Shown piece by piece: positions 16,339-30,452 of a stretch of DNA of 64,000 nt. Both the position numbers and the translations under genes were made by a program. Positions within the stretch are counted from its first letter, which is position 1, and each line of letters starts with the position of its first letter. A model generated the notes under the pieces. That model saw nothing but the letters and a program-made list of their open reading frames with translations, had not been told where the DNA came from and did not search any database. Source of the DNA: Streptomyces kurssanovii (GTDB lineage: Bacteria > Actinomycetota > Actinomycetes > Streptomycetales > Streptomycetaceae); the NCBI RefSeq assembly GCF_014649695.1, contig NZ_BMTN01000001.1, forward strand, positions 896,701 through 960,700, in the 5' to 3' direction.

Positions 16339-16624
16339 CGGGGCAGTCCTTCGCGGTGCGGGGCGGGCGGGAGGTGGCCCGCGGGAGTATCGCCGTGGTG
16401 GGCCGGTCGTCGGCGGCGCGTTTCCCAGGATCGCCGGGGCCGGGAGCGGTCGGCGCGCCGGCGCCAGGTTCGAGAACGGCCCAGCTCGTCGAACCGCCTC
16501 GACGATCAGGAGGCGGTCAGCAAGCCGGGTGACCAGGCCGGCCATGAGAACGGGCGGCGTTCGGGCGACGGGACATGACATCCGGTCAGGTCCGGCCGGC
16601 CTGGGGGCGGGTGCAGGAACGGAC

Positions 16625-17203
16625 TCAGCCATGCAGGGTGGGCCGGTAGACGAGCTCTTGGATGTGGCTGTCGAGCGTCCGGTGCTCGATCAGCTCGAGG
16701 TCGAAGTCGGCCGCACCCCGGAAGATCGGATCCAGCCCGGTCTGCCCGGTGATCACAGGGAAGAGCGTCACCTGGACGCGGTCGACCAGACCGGCGGCCA
16801 TCAGCGCCCGGTTCATGGACAGGCTGCCGTGGGAGCGCAACGGCACCTCGGACTCCTCCTTGAGCCGAGCGACGACGTCGACGGCGTCGCCGCTCGCGAC
16901 GTTCGCGTCCGGCCAGTCGAGCGGTCCTTCCAGTGTGGTCGACACCACCGTTGCCGGCAGGGTCCTCATCCGGGTGACCCATGGGTCACGCACCTCGGAC
17001 TCCTCCGTGCTCGCGGCCAGCATCCGGGCGAAAGCCCGGTAGGTGTTGGCCCCGAAGACCATCCGCTGCTCCTCGACGTACTGGGCGAGGCGGTGGTCGA
17101 GGAGCTCGGGGCCTTGCTTGCCCCAGTAGCCGGTCCAGTCGCCGCCGGCGGCGCCGAAGCCGTCGAGGCTGGAAAATACATCGAAGGTGTAGGTAGCGGT
17201 CAT
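16625..17203 (-). CDS. dihydrofolate reductase-family (RibD C-terminal-like) protein
   Basis: A 192-residue protein from the ATG at 17203, with GAGGAG 6 nt upstream. It shows the RibD_C/YwjB pattern: YTFDVFSSLDGFGAAGGDW near the N-terminus, MVFGANTYRAFARML, a nucleotide-binding SHGSLSMNRALMAAGLVDRV segment and the C-terminal VTLFPVITGQTGLDPIF. Such proteins bind NADPH and reduce unknown pterin-like or other substrates; they are not housekeeping folate reductases. A tandem 13-bp repeat lies 175 bp upstream. No functional partner is evident. Confidence 0.88.
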   Translation of the reverse strand: MTATYTFDVFSSLDGFGAAGGDWTGYWGKQGPELLDHRLAQYVEEQRMVFGANTYRAFARMLAASTEESEVRDPWVTRMRTLPATVVSTTLEGPLDWPDANVASGDAVDVVARLKEESEVPLRSHGSLSMNRALMAAGLVDRVQVTLFPVITGQTGLDPIFRGAADFDLELIEHRTLDSHIQELVYRPTLHG

Positions 17204-17377
17204 GATGCTCTCCTCGGGTGCGTTGGATCGCGTGTTGGTAGGGCAGACCGAAAACCACGACGAAACCCGTCGCACCTGGACCAAGAAGGTGGCGAGGGCC
17301 GGAGTGATCGCCGACACGGCGGTCGGGGAGAAGGGCTTGGCAGTCGGTCCACAGTCTGACCATTCCTCGACGCGACC

Positions 17378-17403
17378 CGGCCGATACGTCCGGCCGATAC
17401 GTC
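17378..17403. repeat. tandem 13-bp direct repeat
   Basis: Two exact copies of CGGCCGATACGTC back to back, followed by a degenerate third (CGGCACGTCTGGCCGAC). It lies between the aquaporin stop and the reductase start, so a regulatory role for the reductase gene is possible but unproven. Confidence 0.6.
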
Positions 17404-17441
17404 CGGCACGTCTGGCCGACATGGATTCCCATCACGGTCCG

Positions 17442-18212
17442 CTACCTCGAACGTGTCGCGCCCGGGCCCTGGCCGACGGCATCGCCCCCGCCGCGTCGCA
17501 CCATGAGTGTGCTGCCGTGGAAGGTGTGGCGCCGCCCGCCGTACAGCAGGGTCGCCAACCCGGCCCCGGCGAGTCCGCCCAGCAGTTGTGCCGCGACGAA
17601 GCCGGGTACCGAGCCCGGTGAGATGCCGGTGAAGGAGTCGGTCAGAGAGCGACCGACGGTCGCCGCCGGATTGGCGAACGACCCCGACGAGGTGAACCAG
17701 ATCGCCGCCCCGATGTAGGCGGCGACGGCCACCGGCGCTGCCGACGACCGTTCGATCCGGTCGAGCCCCTGAACGAGGACCACCAGGCCCGCCGTTGCGA
17801 CCGTCTCGCCGAGGAGCAGATGCGTGTCGGTCCGGACCTGTGTCGACCATGTTCCCGGAGGCCTTCCGAACATCGCCTCCGCGAGCAGTGCGCCCGCGAC
17901 GGCGCCGACGAGTTGCGCACCGATGTAGACCACCGCCTCGACACCGGCGGCCCTGCCCCCGGTCGGGCGGCGTGTCCACCACGCACACAGGGTCACCACC
18001 GGGTTGAGATGCGCCCCGGAGACCGGGCCGAACAGTGCGATGAGCAGGCCGAGCCCGACTGCGGAGGCGAGGGAGTTGGCGAGGAGCCGGACTCCGGTGT
18101 CGCTGCTCAGTTCCGTCGCCTGAAGACCCGACCCCACGATGACGGCGACCAGCGCCGCGCTGCCCACCGACTCGGCGACCGCGCGGCGGGCCAGCGCTCT
18201 GTCCGCACCCAT
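17442..18212 (-). CDS. MIP/aquaporin-family channel
   Basis: A 256-residue protein with six membrane helices and the two half-helix NPA signatures, here HLNPVVTL (first is NPV) and SFANPAATVG (second is canonical NPA). The family forms tetrameric water or small-solute channels. The altered first NPA motif and a lengthened loop (AEAMFGRPPGTWSTQVRTDT) resemble actinobacterial aquaporins sometimes linked to metalloid transport, but no ars gene is nearby. ATG at 18212 is used because the upstream extension adds only a short non-family segment. It is divergent from the PadR gene. Confidence 0.88.
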   Translation of the reverse strand: MGADRALARRAVAESVGSAALVAVIVGSGLQATELSSDTGVRLLANSLASAVGLGLLIALFGPVSGAHLNPVVTLCAWWTRRPTGGRAAGVEAVVYIGAQLVGAVAGALLAEAMFGRPPGTWSTQVRTDTHLLLGETVATAGLVVLVQGLDRIERSSAAPVAVAAYIGAAIWFTSSGSFANPAATVGRSLTDSFTGISPGSVPGFVAAQLLGGLAGAGLATLLYGGRRHTFHGSTLMVRRGGGDAVGQGPGATRSR

Positions 18213-18461
18213 GATGACCCCCAGTTCCTGATGGAATGGAAAATACATTCCGCCCATCGGAAACGGTGAGCCGGGGTCGGTCTGCGACGGTCAGGCCGCG
18301 CTGCCCTCCTCCTGGCCCTCCGTTCCTCCCTGTGCCCGAAGAACTCCTCGGGCCGCGTCACTCCGTCCGTCACCCTGGCGAGCAACATCGCGGTCGGCGG
18401 GCTCGAAGGCGACGGGCCGGGGGTGAGTGAGCCGCGTCTCAACCGTGCGGACGCCGCTTGC

Positions 18462-18481
18462 CTATGCAACAAGTTGCATAG
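18462..18481. promoter_or_regulatory. perfect palindrome, probable PadR operator
   Basis: CTATGCAAC-AA-GTTGCATAG: 9-bp perfect arms with a 2-bp centre, ending 12 bp before the PadR ATG. AT-rich ATGCAA/TTGCAT palindromes are typical PadR-family operators, so autoregulation is likely. Confidence 0.8.
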
Positions 18482-18493
18482 CAGGATCGCCGT

Positions 18494-19084
18494 ATGGCGC
18501 TCGAACACGCGATCCTCGTCTCCCTGCTGGAGAAACCGGGCTCCGGGTACGAGCTGGCCCGGCGGTTCGAGCGCTCCATCGGCTACTTCTGGACGGCCAC
18601 CCACCAGCAGATCTACCGCGTCCTGAAGCGCATGGAGGCCGACGGCCGGCTCGACGTGCGGGAAGTGCCGCAGCAGGGCCGGCCGGACAAGAAGGAGTAC
18701 TCGGTCTCGGCGTACGGTCTCACCGCCCTGGGGGAGTGGCTCCATGAGCCGATCCAACCGGAAAGCGTCCGGCACGAGCTCGCCGTGAAGCTCCGTGGCG
18801 CGGCCTTCGACGACCCGCGCGCCCTGATCGGCGAGGTCGAACGACACCAGCGGATGCACAGGGACCAGCTCGACCACTACCTCGCGGGCGAGCGGCGGGA
18901 CTTCGCCGTGAGCGACTCCCGTACGGCCGTGAGCGACCCCCTTACGGCCGGAGGAGAACCCCCGGACGCCGGACGGGAGTTGCAGCACGCGGTACTCCGC
19001 GGCGGGATCGCGTACGAGCGGATGATGATCGCCTGGCTCGACGACGTACTCGCCACGCTCCGTCGCATCGGCCCCGGTCGGTGA
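18494..19084 (+). CDS. PadR-family transcriptional regulator
   Basis: A 196-residue protein. The N-terminal winged helix is clear: ALEHAILVSLLEKPGSGYEL, then the recognition region HQQIYRVLKRMEADGRL and the wing RPDKKEYSVSAYGLTALGEW. The C-terminal half is the helical dimerisation domain of the PadR-s2/Vir type (VRHELAVKLRGAAF, ERHQRMHRDQLDHYL). An acidic insert with a short repeat (AVSDSRTAVSDPLTAGG) interrupts it near residues 138-152. The palindrome immediately upstream suggests autorepression. The acyl-CoA dehydrogenase gene starts 124 bp downstream and is the most likely target. Confidence 0.92.
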   Translation: MALEHAILVSLLEKPGSGYELARRFERSIGYFWTATHQQIYRVLKRMEADGRLDVREVPQQGRPDKKEYSVSAYGLTALGEWLHEPIQPESVRHELAVKLRGAAFDDPRALIGEVERHQRMHRDQLDHYLAGERRDFAVSDSRTAVSDPLTAGGEPPDAGRELQHAVLRGGIAYERMMIAWLDDVLATLRRIGPGR

Positions 19085-19208
19085 CCCGCTGCCGCGCAGC
19101 AATCCGTCCCTCGCTCCGACCCCTCGGCGCGGTGCCGGCTGAGCCGGACCACACCTCCTTCCGCACTCCTTCTGACCCCTACGACTTCGAGCCGGAAAGG
19201 CACCCCTC

Positions 19209-20930
19209 ATGGCTGACCCGCTGCTGTTCAATCCCCGCACCTACGACCCCGCGCACTTCGACCCCGAGACCCGACGGCTGCTGCGTGCCACCGTCGACTG
19301 GTTCGAGGCCCGCGGGAAGCGCAGGCTGATCGAGGACTACCGCACCCGCGCCTGGCTCGCGGACTTCCTCGAGTTCGCCGCCGGGGAACGACTGTTCGCG
19401 ACCTTCCTCACCCCCGCCTCCGAGGCCGGCACCGAGCAGGACAAGCGATGGGACACGGCGCGGATCGCCGCTCTCAACGAGATCTTCGGCTTCTACGGGC
19501 TCGACTACTGGTACGCATGGCAGGTCACCGTCCTCGGCCTCGGACCGGTCTGGCAGAGCGACAACGCCGCGGCCCGGGCCCGCGCCGCCGAACTCCTCGA
19601 CCAAGGCGAGGTGTTCGCATTCGGACTGTCCGAGAAGGCCCACGGCGCCGACATCTACTCCACCGACATGCTGCTGGAGCCCGACGGCGAGGGCGGCTTC
19701 CGGGCCGGCGGCTCCAAGTACTACATCGGCAACGGCAACGCGGCCGGACTGGTCTCCGTCTTCGGCCGCCGCACCGACGTCGAGGGCCCTGACGGCTATG
19801 TCTTCTTCGCCGCGGACAGCCGCCACCCCGCCTACCACGTCGTGAAGAACGTGGTCGACTCCTCCAAGTACGTCAGCGAGTTCCGGCTGGAGGACTACCC
19901 CGTCGGCGCCGAGGACGTGCTGCACACCGGCCGCGCCGCTTTCGACGCCGCGCTCAACACCGTCAACGTCGGCAAGTTCAACCTCTGCACCGCCTCGATC
20001 GGCATCTGCGAGCACGCGATGTACGAGGCGGTCACCCACGCCCGGAACCGGATCTTGTACGGCCGCCCCGTCACCGCGTTCCCGCACGTGCGCCGCGAGC
20101 TGGCCGACGCGTACGTCCGCCTGGTCGGGATGAAACTGTTCAGCGACCGCGCCGTCGACTACTTCCGCTCCGCGGGGCCCGACGACCGTCGATACCTGCT
20201 CTTCAATCCGATGACGAAGATGAAGGTGACCACGGAGGGCGAGAAGGTCATCGACCTGCTCTGGGACGTCATCGCCGCCAAGGGCTTCGAGAAGGACACC
20301 TACTTCGCCCAGGCCGCCGTCGAGATCCGCGGGCTGCCGAAGCTGGAGGGAACGGTCCACGTCAATCTCGCGCTGATCCTCAAATTCATGCGCAACCATC
20401 TGCTGAACCCGGCCGAGTACGCGGCCGTGCCCACGCGTCTCGACGCGGCCGACGACGTCTTCCTCTTCCAGCAGGGACCGGCCCGCGGCCTCGGCTCCGT
20501 CCGCTTCCATGACTGGCGTCCCGCCTTTGACGCCTACGCCCACCTGCCCAACGTCGCCCGCTTCCGGGAACAGGCGGAGGCGCTGTGCGAGTTCGTCGCC
20601 ACCGCCGCGCCCGACGAGGAGCAGAGCCGTGACCTCGACCTGCTTCTCGCCGTGGGGCAGCTCTTCGCGCTGGTCGTGCACGGTCAGCTGATCCTTGAGC
20701 AGGCGGGGCTGACGAGCCCGGACGAGGACGTGCTCGACGAACTGTTCGCCGTCCTGGTCCGCGACTTCTCCGCGCACGCCGTCGAACTCCACGGCAAGGA
20801 CTCCGCCACGGCACAGCAGCAGCGTTGGGCCCTCGACGCCGTCCGGCGCTCCGTCGTCGACGACGCCCGGTCGGCCCGGGTCTGGAAGCGGGTCGAAGCC
20901 CTGTCCGGGGCCTACGAGATGACGCCGTGA
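19209..20930 (+). CDS. acyl-CoA dehydrogenase family protein
   Basis: A 573-residue flavoprotein, longer than typical 380-residue acyl-CoA dehydrogenases and nearer the acyl-CoA oxidase-like group. Visible elements are the flavin-contact segment VFAFGLSEKAHGADIYSTDM, the middle-beta-domain GGSKYYIGNGNAAGLVSVFG, and the C-terminal helical domain beginning NVGKFNLCTASIGICEHAMY. About 170 extra residues at the C-terminus are helical (EQAEALCEFVATAAPDEEQS). It likely oxidises an acyl-CoA in fatty acid or alkane breakdown, with FAD. It follows the PadR gene on the same strand. Confidence 0.88.
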   Translation: MADPLLFNPRTYDPAHFDPETRRLLRATVDWFEARGKRRLIEDYRTRAWLADFLEFAAGERLFATFLTPASEAGTEQDKRWDTARIAALNEIFGFYGLDYWYAWQVTVLGLGPVWQSDNAAARARAAELLDQGEVFAFGLSEKAHGADIYSTDMLLEPDGEGGFRAGGSKYYIGNGNAAGLVSVFGRRTDVEGPDGYVFFAADSRHPAYHVVKNVVDSSKYVSEFRLEDYPVGAEDVLHTGRAAFDAALNTVNVGKFNLCTASIGICEHAMYEAVTHARNRILYGRPVTAFPHVRRELADAYVRLVGMKLFSDRAVDYFRSAGPDDRRYLLFNPMTKMKVTTEGEKVIDLLWDVIAAKGFEKDTYFAQAAVEIRGLPKLEGTVHVNLALILKFMRNHLLNPAEYAAVPTRLDAADDVFLFQQGPARGLGSVRFHDWRPAFDAYAHLPNVARFREQAEALCEFVATAAPDEEQSRDLDLLLAVGQLFALVVHGQLILEQAGLTSPDEDVLDELFAVLVRDFSAHAVELHGKDSATAQQQRWALDAVRRSVVDDARSARVWKRVEALSGAYEMTP

Positions 20931-20975
20931 TCCGGTCCTTGTCTCCCCGCGTTCCCCGTGAACAGCACCCGCCAC

Positions 20976-20981
20976 TAGGGT
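20976..20981 (+). promoter_or_regulatory. -10 element of a probable leaderless transcript
   Basis: TAGGGT lies 6 nt before the VOC-protein ATG, the spacing expected when transcription starts at the start codon. No good -35 box is visible. Confidence 0.5.
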
Positions 20982-20987
20982 GGAACG

Positions 20988-21422
20988 ATGGCGTCGATCA
21001 AGCAGTTCCAGGTCACCTTCGACTGCGCGGAACCTCAGCGCGTCGCTCGTTTCTGGTGCGAGGTGTTGGGATACGTCGTACCGCCGCCGCCCGAGGGGTT
21101 TGCCACATGGGACGATTTCGATCGCTCGCTGCCGCCTGAGCGTCAGGATGCATCGTTCGTCTGCAGTGATCCCTCCGGTGTGGGCCCGCGACTGTACTTC
21201 CAGCGCGTTCCCGAAGGGAAGGTCGTCAAGAATCGGGTTCATCTTGACGTGCGGGTCGGCACGGGGCTCGTGGGTGAAGAGCGCCTCGCCGCACTCGAGG
21301 CCGAGTGCGCACGACTGGTCGCGCTCGGCGCGGTACGCGAGCGAGTGCTGCTCGCCGATGACGACAACGAGTCGTGCATCGTGATGCAGGACATCGAGGG
21401 CAACGAGTTCTGTCTCGACTGA
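20988..21422 (+). CDS. VOC-family (glyoxalase/bleomycin-resistance fold) protein
   Basis: A 144-residue protein with two beta-alpha-beta-beta-beta modules: FQVTFDCAEPQRVARFWCEV at the start and RVHLDVRVGTGLVGEE in the second half, finishing MQDIEGNEFCLD, the usual VOC ending that carries a metal-ligand Glu. Such proteins are metal-dependent lyases, dioxygenases or binding proteins; the substrate is unknown. It is 57 bp after the acyl-CoA dehydrogenase gene but has its own leaderless-type -10 box. Confidence 0.88.
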   Translation: MASIKQFQVTFDCAEPQRVARFWCEVLGYVVPPPPEGFATWDDFDRSLPPERQDASFVCSDPSGVGPRLYFQRVPEGKVVKNRVHLDVRVGTGLVGEERLAALEAECARLVALGAVRERVLLADDDNESCIVMQDIEGNEFCLD

Positions 21423-21481
21423 GGCCGTGAACGTGTCCCCGTCCTGTCCTGTCTCCTGAAGTGACGGGCACGGTCGTGCCG

Positions 21482-21529
21482 CAGGGGTGCCCCGCATGCG
21501 TGCGTTCGCACGCGCGCGGGGCACCCCTG
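21482..21529. terminator. strong bidirectional terminator between VOC and xdhC genes
   Basis: A 14-bp perfect outer stem (CAGGGGTGCCCCGC / GCGGGGCACCCCTG) and a 7-bp inner stem (GCGTGCG/CGCACGC), separated by a 2x2 internal loop. It lies exactly between two converging genes. Confidence 0.85.
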
Positions 21530-21546
21530 TCCGTCCGGTCGGAGCG

Positions 21547-22357
21547 TCAGATCCCTTCGGTTTCGAAGGTGCGCAGCAGATCGGCGGCGACGCTCACGGC
21601 GATCGTCGCGGGTTCCTTGCCGTTGATGTCGGCCAGCCCGATCGGGGTCTTGATCCGATCGATGGTGGCGTCGTCGTGACCGCCCTCCGTGGCGAGGCGC
21701 TTGCGGAACCGCACCCACTTGGCCGCCGAGCCGATCAGCCCGATGGAGCCGAGATGGTCTGTGCGCAAGGCGGCGTCGCACAGAGCGGCGTCCTCGGCGT
21801 GATCATGGGTCATGATCAGGACATGGGTGCCGCGCGGCAATTCCGCCAGCACCTCCTCGGGAAGCAGCGGAGTGTGGTGCACGTGCACCTGCGCCACCGC
21901 GTCCGCCAGCACGTCGAGCCGCTCCTTGGCGAGGATGTCGGCGCGGGTGTCGATCAGATGGAGGTCGAGGTCCTGACGTGCCAGGATGCGCGCCAGTTCC
22001 AGCCCGACGTGCCCGACGCCGAAGACCGCCACCGCCCGTACCACCGGCAGCGGTTCGAGCAGCACCGAGACAGTGCCGCCGCAGCACTGCACGCCATGCT
22101 GGTTGACCACCTTGTCGTTCAGGGCGAAATCGATCAGCTCCGGCTCCGGTTTGGACGCGGCGAGCATCTCCCGGGCCCGATCGATCGCGACGGCCTCGAC
22201 ATTGCCGCCACCGATCGAGCCCCACATCCCGGTCCGCCCCACGACGAGTTTCGCACCGGCGTCGCGCGGGGCATGGCCGCGCACGGTCGCGACGGTCACC
22301 AGCACGCCGGACTCCCGGCGGGCCCGCAGCCGTGCGACCGCGGCGACCCACGTCATG

Positions 22358-22365
<8 letters not shown>
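21547..22365 (-). CDS. xdhC: XdhC-family molybdenum hydroxylase maturation factor
   Basis: A 272-residue protein with the two XdhC domains. The N-terminal CoxI-type part reads ESGVLVTVATVRGHAPRDAG with GSIGGGNVEA, and a Cys pair HGVQCCGGTVSVLLEP. The C-terminal Rossmann domain has the glycine motif VFGVGHVGLELARILARQD. XdhC inserts sulfurated molybdenum cofactor into xanthine-dehydrogenase-family enzymes. It overlaps the end of xdhB by 8 bp, so translation is coupled, and it is the last gene of the operon, followed by a terminator. Confidence 0.93.
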
Positions 22366-24798
<2,433 letters not shown>

Positions 24799-24802
<4 letters not shown>

Positions 24803-26304
24803 GACGACACTGCCTCAATGGTTTGCGCGTACAGCTTCAGCAGGCTCTGGCCGAGCATCGCGGAGCGGTAGTCGGCACTGGCACGGTGATCGTCCATCGG
24901 CGTGCCCTCGGCCCGCAGCAGCGGGGCCGCGGCCTCGACGGTCTCCGCCGCCCATGGCTTGCCCTCCAGGGCGGCCTCGGTGGCGAGCGCGCGGATCGGG
25001 GTGGCGGCCACGCCGCCCAGGCCGATGCGAGCCCTGCGGACGATCCCGTCCTCGACGTCGAGCGCGAAGGCGACCGCCACGCTGGAGATGTCGTCGAAGC
25101 GCCGCTTGGCGATCTTGTGGAAGGCCACGACCGGCGACAGCGGCAGCGGGACGCGCACCGAGCGGATCAGCTCACCGGGACGGCGCACGCTCTGCCGGTA
25201 GCCGGTGAAGTAGTCCGCCAGCGGGACCTCGCGCTCACCGTCGGCGTCGGCGAGCACCACCGACGCCTCCAGCGCGAGAAGCACCGGCGGGCTGTCACCG
25301 ATGGGGGAGCCGGTACCGAGGTTGCCGCCGAGGGTCGCACCGTTGCGGATGAGCCGGGACGCGAACTGCGGGAACAGCTCGGCCAGCAGCGGGACGGCGC
25401 CGTCGAGGCGGCGTTCGATCTCGGTGAGCGTCAGCGCCGCCCCGATCTCGATGTGGTCGGACTCGACCCGCAACTCCCGCAGTTCGGGCAGCCGGTCGAC
25501 GGCGACCACGCAACCCGCCCTGCGGGAGCGGATGTTCACTTCCACACCCCAGTCGGTGGATCCGGCGACCACCACCGCGTCGGGCCGCTCGCGCAGCAAC
25601 TCCAGCGTTTCGGCCAGGGTGTGCTTCCGCAGGAACACGCTGTCGTCCTGCGTGTATTCGGTGGCGACCGGTGCGGGCGGGGACTGCTCGCGTCGCTGCG
25701 CCAGCGGGTCCTCATCGGTGGGCGTACCGACAGCGAACGCGGCATCGCGAATCGGGCGATAGCCGGTGCAGCGGCACAGGTTTCCGCTCAGCGCGTGCAG
25801 ATCGAAACCGTTCGGACCGTGCTCGTGGTCGGTGCCGTCGGCCGAGCCCGCGCCCGAGTTCGGGTCCGAGCCCGCGCCCGAGTTCGGGGCCGCGTGCGCG
25901 CAGCGGTCGGGTCGGTAGTACTCGGCGGCCATGCTGCAGACGAATCCCGGTGTGCAGTAACCGCATTGGGAGCCGCCGCGGACCGCCATCTCCTCCTGTA
26001 CCGGGTGCAGGGTGGACGGCATGCCGGCTTCACCGGCGGTGGCGAGACCTTCAGAGGTGATGATCTCCTGACCGTCGAGCGCCGCGACCGGGACCAGGCA
26101 GGCGTTGACCGCCACCCAGTCGGTGGGCTTGTTCACCCCGGGACGGGCCACCAGGACCGAACAGGCGCCGCACTCACCCTCGGCGCAGCCCTCCTTGGTG
26201 CCGGTGAGACCTCGCTCACGCAGGAAATCCAGCGTTGTGGTGTGGGGCGCAGCCGGTGAGATCGGTGCTTCTTTCCCGTTGACCGTGATCCGCGCCGCTA
26301 CCAT
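24799..26304 (-). CDS. xdhA: xanthine dehydrogenase small subunit (2Fe-2S plus FAD)
   Basis: About 501 residues from the ATG at 26304. Two [2Fe-2S] clusters are encoded: Cys40, Cys45, Cys48 and Cys69 (CAEGECGACSV), then Cys114, Cys117, Cys177 and Cys179 (CGYCTPGF, LCRCTGYRPIRDAAF). The insert between residues 135 and 165 carries a tandem seven- to eight-residue repeat (PNSGAGSD, PNSGAGSA) encoded by near-identical 24-bp units. The FAD domain (about 215-400) has NGATLGGNLGTGSPIGDSPP. It passes electrons from the molybdenum site to NAD+. It is the first structural gene of the operon, preceded by a 260-bp leader containing a small reading frame. Confidence 0.93.
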
Positions 26305-26488
26305 GACGGGCCACCGTTTCGGTGCACGACGGGTCGATTCATGATGTTCGCCAATTTCAGGCAGCTTTCTGTGTTCAGACGCGCCACGTGCGAGAAGCGG
26401 GCGCAGAACGGCACGCAACAGCGACGTGCCGGAAGATGGTGAAGGGAAACCCGGAATGTGCCGCGGAGGGGCACATCAGAACGGCGTG

Positions 26489-26566
26489 TCAGCAGCCGTG
26501 CGCGATTCGACCCGGAATCCAGACCGTGCAGTGGGCGAGGCGACCAAGATCAGAGCTGGTGTACAT
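26489..26566 (-). CDS. possible 25-residue leader peptide of the xdh operon
   Basis: ATG at 26566 is preceded by AAAGGAGG, a near-perfect ribosome binding site, and lies about 45 nt downstream of a well-formed promoter. The peptide reads MYTSSDLGRLAHCTVWIPGR then IAHGC and stops. It ends 185 nt before xdhA. A strong ribosome binding site before such a short frame in a 5' leader suggests a regulatory upstream ORF, but no attenuator-type run of one amino acid is present. Function is inferred from position only. Confidence 0.5.
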   Translation of the reverse strand: MYTSSDLGRLAHCTVWIPGRIAHGC

Positions 26567-26611
26567 CCGCTGGTCGCCTCCTTTCGGTCGTGACGGGTCA
26601 GCGTCCACCGC

Positions 26612-26640
26612 AAATTAGTGGCTGGGGTCACAGAGGTCAA
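26612..26640 (-). promoter_or_regulatory. sigma-70-type promoter for the xdh operon
   Basis: On the minus strand, TTGACC (-35, 26635-26640) and TAATTT (-10, 26612-26617) are separated by exactly 17 bp, matching the HrdB consensus. Transcription would start near 26605, upstream of the leader ORF and xdhA. Confidence 0.75.
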
Positions 26641-26776
26641 GAGGCCGAGTGACATCGACCTCCAAGCACAGCTGGAGCCGGCCCATTTCGCCTGTCCAAG
26701 CGTCGAGGTGCCCGGAGTCCGGGGCGGCATCCCGCGCGGCACACCTGGCTCGTCACTCATGCCGGTGGCCAGTGCC

Positions 26777-26842
26777 GAGGGGGCGCCGGTCCAGGGAGCG
26801 CCGGCTGAGGAAGCGCCGGGCCGAGGGACGCCGGCCCGGGGG
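26777..26842. repeat. imperfect 15-16-bp tandem repeat
   Basis: Four degenerate units around the core GGRRGCGCCGGNC. The plus-strand frame through it would encode GAP.QGAP.EEAPGRG.PA, but no gene is supported there. It lies between katG and the xdh promoter. Confidence 0.45.
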
Positions 26843-26881
26843 AGTGAGCTGCCGTCACCGCCCCGACCCGGCTTCCGAGGA

Positions 26882-26918
26882 TGTCCCGGCCGGCCGAGCA
26901 GAGGGCACGGCCGGGACA
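26882..26918 (-). terminator. katG terminator hairpin
   Basis: A perfect 11-bp stem (TGTCCCGGCCG / CGGCCGGGACA) with a 15-nt loop, starting 7 bp after the katG stop codon. Confidence 0.75.
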
Positions 26919-26924
26919 GCGGGC

Positions 26925-29543
<2,619 letters not shown>

Positions 29544-30398
29544 ATGGAGAATCAGCCGACATTCGTACTTGTTCACGGTGCCTTCGCGAACTCGTTCTCA
29601 TTCGCGCCGCTGCAGGCCGAGCTCGGGTTGCTCGGGCATCGCTCCGTCGCGGTCGACCTTCCCGGGCACGGGTTCCAGGCGACGTTCCCCGCGGCCTACC
29701 AGGCTCCCCAGGATCTTCAGGCGCTCGCCTCGGAACCGGGAAGCATCAAGGGCGTCACCCTCGCCGAGAACACCGCCCGTCTGATCGACGTGCTCGAGCG
29801 GGCGAAGCGGAACGGGCCGGTGGTCCTCGTCGGCCACAGCAGAGGCGGCATCACGATCACCGCGGCCGGCAACGCCCGCCCCGACCTGATCGACCGGATC
29901 TGCTACGTCTCCGCCTGGTGCCCCGTCGACCTGGACGTCAACGACTACTACGCCGAGCCGGAGATGTCGGAGGTCGACCCCGGCGCCTTCGCGCCCGCGC
30001 TCGCCGGGAACCCGGCCGAGCTCGGTCTGATCCGGACCAATTTCCGGACCGCAGACCCGGCGGCGCTCGCCGCCTTCAGGCACGCCTTCGCCGCCGACCT
30101 CGGCGACGATGAGTTCCGGGCCTTCCTGAACACCTTCCAGCCCGACGAGAACCTCGATGTCGGGACGTCCGCGGACCGGGCACAGGCCGCGACGTGGGGC
30201 CGGATCCCGAAGACCTTCGTGCGCCTGGCCGGCGACGCGAGCATGCCGCCCGCCATGCAGGACCGCCTGATCCGCGAAGCGGACGCGCTCACACCCGACA
30301 ACCCCTTCGACGTCCGCACACTCGACGGGAGCCACCTGCGCTGGCTCGTCCACCCGAAGCCCGCCGCCGAACTGCTGGCCGACCTCGCAGCGCACTGA
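29544..30398 (+). CDS. alpha/beta hydrolase
   Basis: A 284-residue protein with the canonical fold: FVLVHGAFANSFSFAPLQ (oxyanion-hole HG), VAVDLPGHGFQ, nucleophile elbow VLVGHSRGGI with Ser99, and a C-terminal LDGSHLRWLVHPK carrying the catalytic His. The lid region (about 120-210) is acidic. ATG at 29544 gives the family-like MENQPTFVLVHGA start; the open frame continues upstream but is R/P-rich. The substrate is unknown; related proteins are esterases or EstC-like hydrolases. A very stable hairpin follows the gene. Confidence 0.88.
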   Translation: MENQPTFVLVHGAFANSFSFAPLQAELGLLGHRSVAVDLPGHGFQATFPAAYQAPQDLQALASEPGSIKGVTLAENTARLIDVLERAKRNGPVVLVGHSRGGITITAAGNARPDLIDRICYVSAWCPVDLDVNDYYAEPEMSEVDPGAFAPALAGNPAELGLIRTNFRTADPAALAAFRHAFAADLGDDEFRAFLNTFQPDENLDVGTSADRAQAATWGRIPKTFVRLAGDASMPPAMQDRLIREADALTPDNPFDVRTLDGSHLRWLVHPKPAAELLADLAAH

Positions 30399-30452
30399 CG
30401 GTCCGCGGCCCGATCGGCGGTGTCGCATGAGTGGCGCTGCCAGTCGGAGCCG

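Noticed and set aside
14284-16578. Long plus-strand frame of about 760 codons opposite the GH13 gene
   Set aside because: It is antisense to a gene with all GH13 motifs and encodes low-complexity V/G/R-rich protein, the usual GC-bias artefact.
19179-21524. Minus-strand frame of 781 codons opposite the acyl-CoA dehydrogenase and VOC genes
   Set aside because: Antisense to two real genes; repetitive D/V/G/E composition.
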